This document shows, piece after piece, positions 53,600 through 62,865 of a stretch of 64,000 bases of DNA. Numbering within the stretch: the stretch's first letter is position 1; each line of letters starts with the position of its first letter. Under the pieces are notes generated by a model, which saw only the letters and a program-made list of their open reading frames with translations, had not been told where the DNA came from and searched no databases. A program made the translations under genes and the position numbers. The DNA is from Rhizobium redzepovicii (GTDB lineage Bacteria > Pseudomonadota > Alphaproteobacteria > Rhizobiales > Rhizobiaceae): assembly GCF_019793435.1 (NCBI RefSeq), contig NZ_JAILYH010000003.1:248001-312000 (forward strand). The letters run 5' to 3'.

Positions 53600-53673
53600 A
53601 CAATGAACGGCAGGGTGCATTGTCCCTTCGATCGAACAGGGCCTCTCAACGGGGCCGGCATTGAAGGAGAAAC

Positions 53674-54867
53674 ATGATGGTTGAGTTGCCCCGCAAGGAC
53701 GTTTTCGACACTGCCCGGCAGGCCGATGCCACGCCTGCGGCCGAAGCGCCTGTCGTCGAAGCCGCTGCTAAGGAGACGCCGAAGAAAACCGGCCGCAGGA
53801 CCGTCAAGCGCGCGGTCATCGCCGCAGCATTGCTTGCTGGCGTCGGTTTTGCCGGCGATTTCGGTTACCGCTACTGGACGGTCGGCCGCTTCATCGAATC
53901 CACCGACGATGCCTATGTGAAAGCCGATTACACCACCGTCGCCCCGAAGGTCGCCGGCTATATCAGGCAGGTGCTGGTCAATGACAACGACCCGGTCAAG
54001 TCAGGCCAGGTTCTCGCCCGCATCGACGACCGCGACTTCCAGGCGGCATTGTCGCAGGCGAAGGCAGCCGTGAAGGCAGCCGAAGCCGCCGTCGCCAATA
54101 TCGACGCCCAGATCGCTTTGCAGCAGTCGGTCATCGGCCAGGCCAAGGCGACGATCGATGCATCGCAGGCGTCGCTGGATTTTGCCGTTTCCGATGCCGC
54201 CCGCTCGGCCCGGCTGATCACCAGCGGTGCCGGCACGCAATCGCGCGCCGAACAGAGCCAGTCGGCCCGCGACCAGGCGGCCGCCGCCGTCGAGCGCGAC
54301 CGGGCAGCCCTCGTCGCGGCCGAGAACAAGGTGCCGGTCCTTGAAACGCAGCGTCAGCAGGCAATTGCCGAGCGCGATCGGGCGGCTGCTGCCGCCCAAC
54401 AGGCCGAACTCAACCTGTCCTACACTGATATCGTCGCCGCCGTCGACGGCACGGTCGGCGCCCGTTCGATCCGCGTCGGCCAATATGTCACCTCGGGCAC
54501 GCAGCTGATGGCCGTCGTGCCGCTGCATGCCGTCTATGTCGTCGCCAATTTCAAGGAGACGCAGCTGACCCATGTCCGCCCCGGCCAGCCGGTCGAAATC
54601 AAGATCGACAGCTTTCCCGACATGGCGATCAAAGGCCATGTCGACAGCGTTTCGCCGGCGAGCGGCCTCGAATTCTCGCTGCTGCCGCCTGACAACGCCA
54701 CCGGCAATTTCACCAAGATCGTCCAGCGCATCCCGGTCAAGATCGTCATCGACGACGAGGCGCTGAGCGGTCTGTTGCGCTCGGGCATGTCGGTCGAGCC
54801 CGAAATCGATACCAAGGCTGCAGAGACCTCGGTCGCCGAGGAGGGACTATCCCGCCACGCCGGATAA
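53674..54867 (+). CDS. EmrA-type membrane fusion protein
   Basis: A 397-residue HlyD/EmrA periplasmic adaptor: one N-terminal membrane segment (AVIAAALLAGVGFAG), the lipoyl-like half motif TTVAPKVAGYIRQVLVNDNDPVKSGQVLARID, a long coiled coil (about 120-240) and the second half TDIVAAVDGTVGARSIRVGQYV. It links the inner-membrane EmrB transporter to an outer-membrane channel. GAAGGAGAAAC precedes the start. Confidence 0.93.
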   Translation: MMVELPRKDVFDTARQADATPAAEAPVVEAAAKETPKKTGRRTVKRAVIAAALLAGVGFAGDFGYRYWTVGRFIESTDDAYVKADYTTVAPKVAGYIRQVLVNDNDPVKSGQVLARIDDRDFQAALSQAKAAVKAAEAAVANIDAQIALQQSVIGQAKATIDASQASLDFAVSDAARSARLITSGAGTQSRAEQSQSARDQAAAAVERDRAALVAAENKVPVLETQRQQAIAERDRAAAAAQQAELNLSYTDIVAAVDGTVGARSIRVGQYVTSGTQLMAVVPLHAVYVVANFKETQLTHVRPGQPVEIKIDSFPDMAIKGHVDSVSPASGLEFSLLPPDNATGNFTKIVQRIPVKIVIDDEALSGLLRSGMSVEPEIDTKAAETSVAEEGLSRHAG

Positions 54868-54943
54868 TCCTTCCGCCGTTTCCCAAATTCGCCCGAACCC
54901 CGTCATGAGAAGGTTTTCCGTGAGAACCGGAAAGAGATCAGCC

Positions 54944-56554
54944 ATGGCCACTCTTCAGATCGCCGCAAACAGCAATTCGCTCACGCGCCCCGCCGCTAGG
55001 GCGCCCGCCACCATCAGCCCGGTCCGCATGTGGATGGCCGTCGTCGGCTCTACGCTCGGCGCCTTCATGGCGGTCTTGAACATCCAGATCGTCAATGCTT
55101 CGCTTGCCGATATCCAGGGCGCCATCGGCGCCGGCACGGATGACGGCGGCTGGATCTCGACCTCCTATCTGATCGCCGAGATCGTCGTCATTCCCTTGAG
55201 CGGCTGGCTGACACGGGTCTTCTCGCTGCGCAATTACCTGCTTGTCAACGCCATCCTCTTCCTGATCTTTTCCGTCGCCTGCGCCTTTGCGGCCAATCTG
55301 CAGCAGATGATCGTCCTGCGCGCCATTCAGGGCTTTTCCGGCGGCGTGCTGATCCCGATGGCCTTCACCATAATCATCACGCTGCTGCCCAAGGCGAGGC
55401 AGCCGATCGGCCTGGCACTCTTTGCCCTTTCGGCCACCTTCGCACCGGCCATCGGCCCGACCATCGGCGGTTATCTGACCGAGAACTGGGGCTGGGAATA
55501 TATCTTCTACGTCAACCTGGTGCCCGGCGCGCTGATGATCGGCCTGCTCTTTGCCTCGCTCGACCGGGCGCCGATGAACCTGAAGCTGCTCGCCAAGGGC
55601 GATTGGCCTGGCATCGTCACCATGGCGATCGGCCTGGCAGCTCTGCAGACGGTGCTGGAAGAGGGCAACAAGGAGGACTGGTTCGGCTCCGATTTCATCC
55701 TGCGCCTGACTGTTATCGCCGCCGTCTCGTTGACGCTGTTCATCATCATCGAGCTGAAGACGGCCCATCCGCTTCTGAACCTGCGTCTGCTGGTGCGCCG
55801 CAACTTCGGCTTCGGCATCGTCGCCAACTTCCTGCTCGGCATCGCGCTTTATGGTTCGGTTTTCGTGCTGCCGATCTATCTCACCCGTATCCAGGGTTAT
55901 AACTCCGAGCAGATCGGCATGGTGCTCGCATGGACTGGCATCCCGCAGCTGCTGCTGATCCCGCTGGTGCCGCGGCTGATGAAGCGTTTCGACATCCGGT
56001 TGCTGATCGTCGTCGGCTTTGCCCTTTTTGCCGCCTCGAACTTCATGAACGTGCACATGACCGGCGATTATGCCACCGACCAGCTGTTCTGGCCGAACAT
56101 CGTGCGCGCCATCGGCCAGGCGCTTGTCTTCACCCCGCTTTCGGCCATCGCCACATCAGGCATCGAGCCGGAGAATGCCGGTTCGGCGTCCTCGCTCTTC
56201 AACATGATGCGCAATCTCGGCGGCGCGGTCGGCATCGCCTCGCTGCAGACCTTCCTGTCGAAGCGCGAACAGTTCCACTCGAACATCCTGACCAACTCGG
56301 TCTCCGTCTTCGAGGAAGCCACGCGCGATCGCATTGCGAGGCTCACCGGCTACTTCATGAGCCACGGCGTCAGCGATCAGGCGCTGGCCAGCCACAAGGC
56401 CGTTGTCGCCATCGCGCTCAAAATACGCAAGCAGGCCAATATCATGGCCTTCAGCGACACCTTCTTCCTGCTCGGCGTCGCCCTTGTCGTCGCCCTGCTG
56501 GCAAGCCTGCTTCTCAGCAAACCCGGTCAACTCTCCGGCGGTGGCGCTCACTAG
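54944..56554 (+). CDS. EmrB-type MFS multidrug exporter (DHA2, 14 TM)
   Basis: A 536-residue DHA2-family pump: VGSTLGAFMAVLNIQIVNASLADIQG at TM1, SGWLTRVFSLRNYLL (motif A region), GFSGGVLIPMAFTII, and a large C-terminal helix set. It exports hydrophobic compounds with protons together with the EmrA protein. Start 54944 has GGAAAGAG upstream; ATG 54905 has none. Confidence 0.92.
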   Translation: MATLQIAANSNSLTRPAARAPATISPVRMWMAVVGSTLGAFMAVLNIQIVNASLADIQGAIGAGTDDGGWISTSYLIAEIVVIPLSGWLTRVFSLRNYLLVNAILFLIFSVACAFAANLQQMIVLRAIQGFSGGVLIPMAFTIIITLLPKARQPIGLALFALSATFAPAIGPTIGGYLTENWGWEYIFYVNLVPGALMIGLLFASLDRAPMNLKLLAKGDWPGIVTMAIGLAALQTVLEEGNKEDWFGSDFILRLTVIAAVSLTLFIIIELKTAHPLLNLRLLVRRNFGFGIVANFLLGIALYGSVFVLPIYLTRIQGYNSEQIGMVLAWTGIPQLLLIPLVPRLMKRFDIRLLIVVGFALFAASNFMNVHMTGDYATDQLFWPNIVRAIGQALVFTPLSAIATSGIEPENAGSASSLFNMMRNLGGAVGIASLQTFLSKREQFHSNILTNSVSVFEEATRDRIARLTGYFMSHGVSDQALASHKAVVAIALKIRKQANIMAFSDTFFLLGVALVVALLASLLLSKPGQLSGGGAH

Positions 56555-56574
56555 AGTTTGATGGAGAGAACACC

Positions 56575-57780
56575 ATGACATCAACGATCCATGCCCCCGA
56601 TACCAGCCGGTTTCTGCCAAGGGCGGCCGGCAGTGCCGTCAGCGCCGGCGCGCTGCTCTCGATCATCGAATGGCTCTCCGGCGACGAATGCCACGCCCTC
56701 GACGAGGCGGGCCTCGTCTCCGGCCTCGGCCGCAGGCTTCAGGCGCTTGGCCTGCCCGTCGACCGGGTGACCCTGCATCTGATGACGCTGCATCCCGAGT
56801 TCATCGGCCGCACCATCGCCTGGGCGCCGGGCGAGCCGGTCGAGATCCACGACCGCGAACACGGCGCCCGGGTTGCGATTGCCAATACGCCGCTGCGCAA
56901 GGTCATGGACACCCGCGAACCGCTGGTGGTCGGTGCCGGCGAAAGCATGCATGGCCGCTGGCAGCATATCGATGTCTTTGCTGATCGCGGCCTGATGCAG
57001 CTCGTCATCGCCCCGCTCTGCAATGGCGACGGCCCGGTCAGCGCCGCCGTCTTTGGCACCAGGCGGCCGGGCGGCTTCACCGCCTCCGAGCAGCAGCTGA
57101 TCGAACGCATCCTGCCGGCGCTGCGCAATACCAGCGAGCTGCGCGTTCTTCGCCAGGTCGAGCTCAGCCTGCTCGACACCTATATCGGCCCGCTGACGGC
57201 AAGCCGGATATTGGCGGGCCGCATCCGCCGCGGCGAGATCGAATCCATGCAGGCGGCCCTGCTGCTTTGCGATCTGCGCGGCTTTACCGAGCTGTCGAAC
57301 CGGTTGCCCGGCAGCACCGTGCTCGGCCTGCTCAATGCCTATTTCGACAGGATCGTGCCGGCGATCACCCGCGAAGGCGGCGAACTGCTGAAATTCATGG
57401 GTGACGCCGTGCTTGCCTTCTTCCCGGGCTATGATGCCGCCCATTCCTGCGGTGCGGCTCTTGCCGCAGCCCGCGCCATGCTCGATGAGATCGACCATTT
57501 CCAATATGAAGGCATCGGCGTGAAGGCCGGTATCGCCCTCCACTACGGCGAAGTCAGCTACGGCAATGTCGGCTCCGGCCGCCGCCTCGACTTCACCCTG
57601 ATCGGCGGCGACGTCAATCTGGTCAGCCGCATCCAGACCGCCTGCAGCGAACTGGGAGAGGCCTTGCTGATGTCGGCGCCGTTTCGCAGGGAGGCCGGGG
57701 CAGGGGATGCCGTCTCCGTCGGAGCGCATGGGCTGAAGGGGTTTGCCGAGCCGGCGGAGCTCTTTACGATCGTACGGTAG
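56575..57780 (+). CDS. Class III adenylate cyclase, with N-terminal sensory region
   Basis: A 401-residue protein. The C-terminal catalytic domain (about 220-400) has the metal Asp in LLCDLRGFTELSNRL and the second Asp in KFMGDAVLAFFPGYD. An N-terminal 200-residue region is GAF-like (LVIAPLCNGDGPVSAAVFGT). It would convert ATP to cAMP in the cytoplasm. Start 56575 has GGAGAGAACACC upstream, 20 bp after the EmrB stop, so co-transcription is likely. Confidence 0.88.
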   Translation: MTSTIHAPDTSRFLPRAAGSAVSAGALLSIIEWLSGDECHALDEAGLVSGLGRRLQALGLPVDRVTLHLMTLHPEFIGRTIAWAPGEPVEIHDREHGARVAIANTPLRKVMDTREPLVVGAGESMHGRWQHIDVFADRGLMQLVIAPLCNGDGPVSAAVFGTRRPGGFTASEQQLIERILPALRNTSELRVLRQVELSLLDTYIGPLTASRILAGRIRRGEIESMQAALLLCDLRGFTELSNRLPGSTVLGLLNAYFDRIVPAITREGGELLKFMGDAVLAFFPGYDAAHSCGAALAAARAMLDEIDHFQYEGIGVKAGIALHYGEVSYGNVGSGRRLDFTLIGGDVNLVSRIQTACSELGEALLMSAPFRREAGAGDAVSVGAHGLKGFAEPAELFTIVR

Positions 57781-57916
57781 GCCGCCCAATCCAGTGATCC
57801 GAAATCCGACGCTCACTTGCATAAAATGCATGGCAGGTCTGCCCGAAACGGCTTCGTCTTTCCTCATCTTTTCGCCATAGTGGCGCCGGAATTCCGTAAG
57901 CGGGGAGGAAGAGCTT

Positions 57917-58750
57917 ATGGCTGTGCTGTTCGACGAACAAGGCGAGATCATCCGCGAATTGGGTGTCGCCGCCGAGATCGACCCTGAGCGGGAGATCGCG
58001 CGGCGAACCAATTTCCTCAAGGATTATCTGGTCGCTTCGGGTATGCGCGGCTACGTCCTCGGCATCAGCGGCGGCGTCGATTCGCTGACGGCGGCGCTGT
58101 TGGCTCAGAAGGCCGTGCGCGAGCTGCGTGACGGCGGCCATGCGGCCGAATTCATCGCCGTTCGCCTTCCCTACGGCGTCCAGGCCGATGAGGCCGACGC
58201 GAGCCGAGCGCTGGAAACCATCGGCGCCGACCGCTCGATGGTGGTCAATATCAAGGCCGCGGCGGATGCGATGCTGGCCGCCGCTCAGGACGGCGGCCTT
58301 GCCTTCGCCGATGCCGGCCGGCAGGATTTCATCCTCGGCAACATCAAGGCCCGCCAGCGGATGATCGCTCAATTCGCTTTGGCCGGCGCGGTTGGCGGCC
58401 TCGTCATCGGCACCGATCATGCGGCCGAAGCAGTCATGGGCTTCTTCACCAAATTCGGTGATGGCGCCGCCGATATTCTGCCGCTCGCCGGTCTCAACAA
58501 GCGCCGCGTCCGCTTGCTGGCAAAGCGGCTCGGTGCCCCGGACGAACTGGTCTTCAAGGTGCCGACCGCCGATCTCGAGGATCAGCGGCCGCTGCGCCCC
58601 GACGAGGAGGCCTATGGCGTCTCCTATGACGAGATCGACGATTTTCTCGAAGGCAAGCCGGTCGGCGAGATCGCCCGCCGCCGCATCCTTGCCGCCTATC
58701 GCTCCACCGCCCACAAGCGCGCTTTGCCGGTGGCCGTCAACGCCCTCTGA
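57917..58750 (+). CDS. nadE: NAD+ synthetase
   Basis: A 277-residue N-type ATP pyrophosphatase: the P-loop [15 protein letters not shown] at about 48-62 binds ATP pyrophosphate; [33 protein letters not shown] and [22 protein letters not shown] bind NaAD. It makes NAD+ from NaAD with ammonia; the short length indicates the ammonia-dependent form without a glutaminase domain. GGGGAGGAAGAGCTT precedes the ATG. Confidence 0.93.
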   Translation: MAVLFDEQGEIIRELGVAAEIDPEREIARRTNFLKDYLVASGMRGYVLGISGGVDSLTAALLAQKAVRELRDGGHAAEFIAVRLPYGVQADEADASRALETIGADRSMVVNIKAAADAMLAAAQDGGLAFADAGRQDFILGNIKARQRMIAQFALAGAVGGLVIGTDHAAEAVMGFFTKFGDGAADILPLAGLNKRRVRLLAKRLGAPDELVFKVPTADLEDQRPLRPDEEAYGVSYDEIDDFLEGKPVGEIARRRILAAYRSTAHKRALPVAVNAL

Positions 58751-58761
58751 CAGGCCTGATC

Positions 58762-59445
58762 TTACGGCCGCACCGGCGAGCCGGTCCGGCCTGATGAGGC
58801 GAGATAGGCCTGCGGCGCGAAATAGATGCCGTCCGCGTCGAAGGCCTCGAGCTCTTCGGCCTGCAGCGCTTCACGCACTTTCGTGCGTGCCGCCACGCGG
58901 GCCATGAACCCGTGCAAGCCCGGCCATTGCTGGAGATCGATGCCGGTCCAAGGCGACCAGTTCAGGCAGACGAAGAGGTAGGCATCCGCCACCGTGAAGG
59001 CCTCGCCGGTGAGATAGGGACCGGCAAGGCGGCCGTCCAGCCAGGCAAGCCGCTTCGATATCAGCGCCCGGATTTGCTCGTGCACGCTCGCATAAAGCGG
59101 GTTGAACAACAGCACCATCGGCTTGTGCAGCTCGGCAGTGATGAAATTCAGATAGGATTGCACCTCATTGCGCTTGAGGTCGCCGACCGCCGGCAGCATG
59201 GCCGATCCTTGCGGCACACTGTCGGCGAGGAACTGCACGATCGCCGGCCCTTCGGTCAACACCTTGCCATCGTCGAGCATTAATGCCGGCACGTAACCGT
59301 TGCCGTTGATGGCGAGATAATCCTTGCCGTCGCTTGTTCTGTGGGTCTGCCGGTCGACCTGGACGAGTTCGATGTCGAGCCCCAGCTCCCGGCAGACGAT
59401 ATGCGGCGAAAGCGAGCATGCCGCGGCGTGCATATAGAGTTTCAT
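58762..59445 (-). CDS. Glutathione S-transferase family protein
   Basis: A 227-residue GST, beta-class-like: the thioredoxin domain MHAAACSLSPHIVCRELGLDIELVQVD with the Cys-Ser-Leu motif, GNGYVPALMLDDGKVLTEGPAIVQFLA with cis-Pro and the glutamate contact, and a helical C-terminal domain. It faces a TetR gene with a strong inverted repeat between them, so it is probably the repressed target. Confidence 0.89.
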   Translation of the reverse strand: MKLYMHAAACSLSPHIVCRELGLDIELVQVDRQTHRTSDGKDYLAINGNGYVPALMLDDGKVLTEGPAIVQFLADSVPQGSAMLPAVGDLKRNEVQSYLNFITAELHKPMVLLFNPLYASVHEQIRALISKRLAWLDGRLAGPYLTGEAFTVADAYLFVCLNWSPWTGIDLQQWPGLHGFMARVAARTKVREALQAEELEAFDADGIYFAPQAYLASSGRTGSPVRP

Positions 59446-59498
59446 GACTGGCTTCCTTCTGATGAGGCGGGCGATGCCGCCCGTTAATGGCGTTGAAC

Positions 59499-59558
59499 TT
59501 CTGTACTGTTTCGCATAAAATAACCTTCGTCAAGAATTTAATGCGAAACGGTACAGAA
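59499..59558. promoter_or_regulatory. Paired TetR-type operator between GST and TetR genes
   Basis: TTCTGTACTGTTTCGCAT (59499-59516) and its 17/18 reverse complement ATGCGAAACGGTACAGAA (59541-59558). Two facing sites separated by 24 bp would let one repressor control both divergent genes. The right-hand arm ends two bases before the TetR start codon. Confidence 0.8.
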
Positions 59559-59559
59559 T

Positions 59560-60171
59560 ATGAAAGACGAGAAGAAACGCGGCCGCCCCAGAGCCTTCGA
59601 CGCCAAGGCGGCACTCGGCAAGGCGCGCGACGTTTTCTGGGACAGGGGCTTTGCGGCTGCCTCGCTCGACAATCTGAGTGCTGCGACCAACCTCAACCGC
59701 CCGAGCCTTTACGGTGCCTTCGGCGATAAGGAGAATCTTTATCTCGATACGCTGGAAGGCTATCGGCAGGACGGCATGGATGCGCTGTCTGAGGCGCTCG
59801 ACCCGTCACTTCAGCTGCGCGACAATCTCGCCCGCGTCTATGAGAGCGCGCTTTCGATCTATTTGCATGGTGAAACTGCCGCCCGCGGCTGTTTCCTGAT
59901 CGGCACGGCAACGGCCGAGGCGATCCAGCATGAGCGCGTCCGCGAGGTGCTCGGCCGCAGCCTCAGCGATTTCGACGGCGAGATCGAAAAGCGCATGCGC
60001 CTTGCCGTCGAAAGCGGCGAGCTTCCCGAGGGCGCCGATCCGCAGGCGATGGCGAGGCTCGCCTCCGCCGTCATGCATTCGCTTGCCGTGCGGTCTCGCG
60101 CCGGCGACAGCCGCGAGACGCTGGAAGCGATTGCCCGCTCCGGAGTCGAGCTGATCTGCGGACGGCGCTAA
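59560..60171 (+). CDS. TetR-family repressor
   Basis: A 203-residue TetR protein: HTH GKARDVFWDRGFAAASLDNLSAATNLNRPSLYGAFGDKENLYL, and an all-helical ligand domain with one Cys (ARGCFLIGTA). No ribosome binding site is visible before ATG 59560, which lies two bases after the operator arm. Effector unknown. Confidence 0.9.
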   Translation: MKDEKKRGRPRAFDAKAALGKARDVFWDRGFAAASLDNLSAATNLNRPSLYGAFGDKENLYLDTLEGYRQDGMDALSEALDPSLQLRDNLARVYESALSIYLHGETAARGCFLIGTATAEAIQHERVREVLGRSLSDFDGEIEKRMRLAVESGELPEGADPQAMARLASAVMHSLAVRSRAGDSRETLEAIARSGVELICGRR

Positions 60172-60174
60172 GCT

Positions 60175-60287
60175 GGAGCATGATGCCGAAAAGTGTAAGC
60201 GGCTTTCTCAAGACATCATGCTCTAACTCGTTAATTTAGAACAGGATTCAGATTTTTGGCCGATCCGGCCTAAAATCATCCAGTTCT
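60175..60287. repeat. RIME1-type intergenic mosaic element, copy 2
   Basis: GGAGCATGATGCCGAAAAGT...CATCATGCTCT followed by AACAGGATTCAGATTTTTGG...AATCATCCAGTTCT, matching the copy at 3392 across both palindromes with about 10 differences. It overlaps the end of the MFS gene 60248-61522. Confidence 0.88.
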
Positions 60288-61522
60288 AGGTCCGATGTCT
60301 GCGTATCTCTTGGCCGTACCAACCAGGCATAGGCAGCACCCGCCACAAGCAGCACCGAGGTGCCGAGGAAAACCGCCCGCATGCCGATATGCCCGCCGAC
60401 GAAGCCGCCGAGGATCGGGCCGGCCACCTGGCCGACATATTGCGAGGAGATGGAAAACCCGAGAATGCCGCCGGCCGCACTGTCCGGCACGCTGTGACGG
60501 ATGACGGCGGCGATGCAGGGCAGCAGCCCGCCGAGGGCCGCGCCCATCAGGAAACGCAGGATGATCAGCTGCCAGGAGCTGGTGACGAAGGCCTGCGGGA
60601 TCAGCAGCAGCCCGGCGACGGCGAGCGCCCCTGAGATCACCGGCCAATGACCGATCCTGTCGGCAAGCTTGCCGAGCCATGAGGCCGAAAGAATGCTGCC
60701 GAGGGCGGCCGCCGACATGACGATGCCCGAGATCATCGTCACCTCATCGGCGGCCGGCACGATCTGCGCGACATAGACGGTGATGATCGGCTCGATCGAC
60801 ATATTGGCGAACATCAACAGCATGCCAGTCGCCAGCATGGCGATGACAGGCCGTTTGTCGCCGATGGATTTCCAGCCGCCGCTCGCCTTGGCCGCCTGTT
60901 TGCGGGCCGGCGATTTTTCCTCTTTGATCAAGAAGGTCGTGGCGAGAAAGGCGAGAAAGATCATCGCCCCGGCGGCGAGAAACGTGCCGCGGATGCCGAT
61001 CATCGGCGGCAGTGCCCCGCCGATCAGCGGGCCGACGAGATTGCCGGCCATGATGCCGGAGGAGAGGAGGCCGAGCGCCCAGGCCGAGCGGTCTTTCGGC
61101 GTCTGCGTCGCCACCAGCACCATCGAGCCGGAGGAATAACCGCCGGCAAGCCCGACAAAGAGGCGCAGCGCCACCAGTTGCCAGACATTGCCGGCCATGC
61201 CCATCAGCGAGATCGCCAGCGTCATGCCAAGGCTCGCGCGCACCAGCATCAGCTTGCGCCCGTAAATATCACCGAGCCGCCCCCAGAGCGGCGCGACCAG
61301 AGCCGCAGCCAGAAAGGTGGCGCCATAGGCGATGCCAGACCATTGCACGATCGCCGCATGGTCGCTGACGCCGAGTTCCTCGACATAAAGCGGCAGGAAG
61401 GGCAGCAGCAGCGTCATCGCCACGATGGTGGTGAAGGAGCCGAGCAGCGAGATTGCCAGGTTGCGCTTCCAGTAGATCGAGCCTGCGCTAACGCTTGCAG
61501 CGTCCAATTGCTTATCGGTCAT
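60248..61522 (-). CDS. MFS multidrug transporter
   Basis: A 424-residue protein with about 12 membrane segments: VAPLWGRLGDIYGRKLMLVRA is motif A; LFVGLAGGYSSGSMVLVATQTPKDRSAWALG spans motif B/C. Proton-driven drug or metabolite export is likely. Start 61522 has GAGGCACGG upstream. The C-terminal residues and stop lie in the RIME repeat, as with the MFS gene at 3493. Confidence 0.9.
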   Translation of the reverse strand: MTDKQLDAASVSAGSIYWKRNLAISLLGSFTTIVAMTLLLPFLPLYVEELGVSDHAAIVQWSGIAYGATFLAAALVAPLWGRLGDIYGRKLMLVRASLGMTLAISLMGMAGNVWQLVALRLFVGLAGGYSSGSMVLVATQTPKDRSAWALGLLSSGIMAGNLVGPLIGGALPPMIGIRGTFLAAGAMIFLAFLATTFLIKEEKSPARKQAAKASGGWKSIGDKRPVIAMLATGMLLMFANMSIEPIITVYVAQIVPAADEVTMISGIVMSAAALGSILSASWLGKLADRIGHWPVISGALAVAGLLLIPQAFVTSSWQLIILRFLMGAALGGLLPCIAAVIRHSVPDSAAGGILGFSISSQYVGQVAGPILGGFVGGHIGMRAVFLGTSVLLVAGAAYAWLVRPRDTQTSDLELDDFRPDRPKI

Positions 61523-61599
61523 TCCGTGCCTCGGCATCGATCGTTAGGGCGCGATTGCGCCGAAACTGGATCATCTCGGATAAAAGTGCTAGATATACT

Positions 61600-61616
61600 G
61601 ATTGCGAGATGCAATC
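61600..61616. promoter_or_regulatory. Dyad between the MFS and NTF2-like genes
   Basis: GATTGC-GAGAT-GCAATC, a 6-bp inverted repeat in the divergent gap. Candidate operator. Confidence 0.4.
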
Positions 61617-61637
61617 GGTTAATCGGAGGATATTGCC

Positions 61638-61979
61638 ATGAACGATATGCACACGCGGCAGCAGACCGTCCGCGATCTCTACGCCGCCTATCTGGAAGAC
61701 CGCAAGGATAAAGTCGTCGCCATGCTGACGGAAGATTTCACCTTCTCCAGCCCGCGTGACGACCATATCGACCGGGCGACCTATTTCGAGCGCTGCTGGC
61801 CGAAGGAACCGTTCTTCCGCGCCATCCACATCGAATTCCTGGCGGTCGACGGCGACGAGACAGCCGTGCGTTACCGCGCCGAAAAACTCGACGGCGGAAG
61901 CTTCGCCAACATGGAGAGTTTGCGCTTCCGTGGCGACAAGATCGCCTCCGTGGAGGTCTATTTCGGCCGAAATCTGTAG
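61638..61979 (+). CDS. NTF2-like / SnoaL-type small protein
   Basis: A 113-residue protein with the cone-shaped NTF2-like fold: RDLYAAYLEDRKDKVVAMLTEDFTFSSPRDDHIDRATYF is the helical start and the later strands are aromatic-rich. Members are small isomerases or binding proteins. GGAGG precedes the ATG. Divergent from the MFS gene; function unknown. Confidence 0.85.
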   Translation: MNDMHTRQQTVRDLYAAYLEDRKDKVVAMLTEDFTFSSPRDDHIDRATYFERCWPKEPFFRAIHIEFLAVDGDETAVRYRAEKLDGGSFANMESLRFRGDKIASVEVYFGRNL

Positions 61980-61987
61980 TCCGGTCC

Positions 61988-62079
61988 TAATGCATGTCGC
62001 CCGGACGTGTGCAGCGATTTCCCAGGCAAAGCGCGAAGCGCTTTTGCCGCAACGGCATGCATCAAAACAAAGAGCTTTA
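61988..62079. repeat. Mosaic element of the GCATGTCGCGCAAAA family, copy 4
   Basis: TAATGCATGTCGCCCGGACG, GTGCAGCGATTTCCCAGGCA, AAGCGCGAAGCGCTTTTGCC and CAACGGCATGCATCAAAACAA. It occupies the convergent gap between the NTF2-like and TauE genes. Confidence 0.78.
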
Positions 62080-62808
62080 GAGGAGCCGTATTGCCGATGT
62101 CACGATGATGACCATCGAGACAGCCACCATCAGCGCCCGCACCGGCAGGCGCTTGACGAGGATCGCGCCGAAAGGGGCGGCGATAACGCCGCCGATGATC
62201 AGGCCGATCGCCGAATTGAGTTCCGACCAGCCGAGCGTGAGGATGAAAGTCAGCGAAATCGTCAGTGTCACCGCAAATTCGGTGAAATTGGTGGAGCCGA
62301 TCACCCGCTTCAGGTCGTGGCCGCGGCCGACCAGCGTGCTGGTGACGACCGGCCCCCATCCGCCGCCGCCGATCGCATCGAGAACGCCGCCGCAAAAGCC
62401 GACGGGCGGCACCGCCCAGTCGCGAACCTCGCGCTTGGCCGGCGGCCGAAAGGCTTTGTAGAAAATCAACAGGCCGATCGCGATCAGATAGGCCGACACG
62501 AAGGGCGCGATCACCTTGCCGTCGATATTGGCCAGCAGATAGGCGCCGATCGCGCCGCCGATCATGCCGGCCGGTGCCAGCCGCGCCACCAGACGCCAGT
62601 CGACATTGCGGTGATAGGCATGCGAAATGCCGGACGCTGCCGTGGTGAACATCTCAGCCACATGCGTCATGGCGCTGGCATTGGCCGCCGGCACCCCGAA
62701 GGCCAGAAGGCTCGTCGTCGACAGCACGCCGAAGGCCATGCCGAGTGCGCCATCGACAATCTGCGCACAGAAGCCCACCACGATGAAGAAGAAGATATCC
62801 GATGTCAT
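62077..62808 (-). CDS. TauE/SafE-family anion exporter
   Basis: A 243-residue membrane protein with about seven hydrophobic segments. VDGALGMAFGVLSTTSLLAFG and GCGGGWGPVVTSTLVGRG-like loops (here GGGGWGPVVTSTL) mark the TauE/SafE fold. It would export sulfite or organosulfonates. Its stop codon lies just inside the neighbouring repeat. Confidence 0.89.
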   Translation of the reverse strand: MTSDIFFFIVVGFCAQIVDGALGMAFGVLSTTSLLAFGVPAANASAMTHVAEMFTTAASGISHAYHRNVDWRLVARLAPAGMIGGAIGAYLLANIDGKVIAPFVSAYLIAIGLLIFYKAFRPPAKREVRDWAVPPVGFCGGVLDAIGGGGWGPVVTSTLVGRGHDLKRVIGSTNFTEFAVTLTISLTFILTLGWSELNSAIGLIIGGVIAAPFGAILVKRLPVRALMVAVSMVIIVTSAIRLL

Positions 62809-62865
62809 GCGGTCCCCTCAGACGAACGGTAGCATCAGAATCCGCGATGCGGGAAAATTTTTAAT

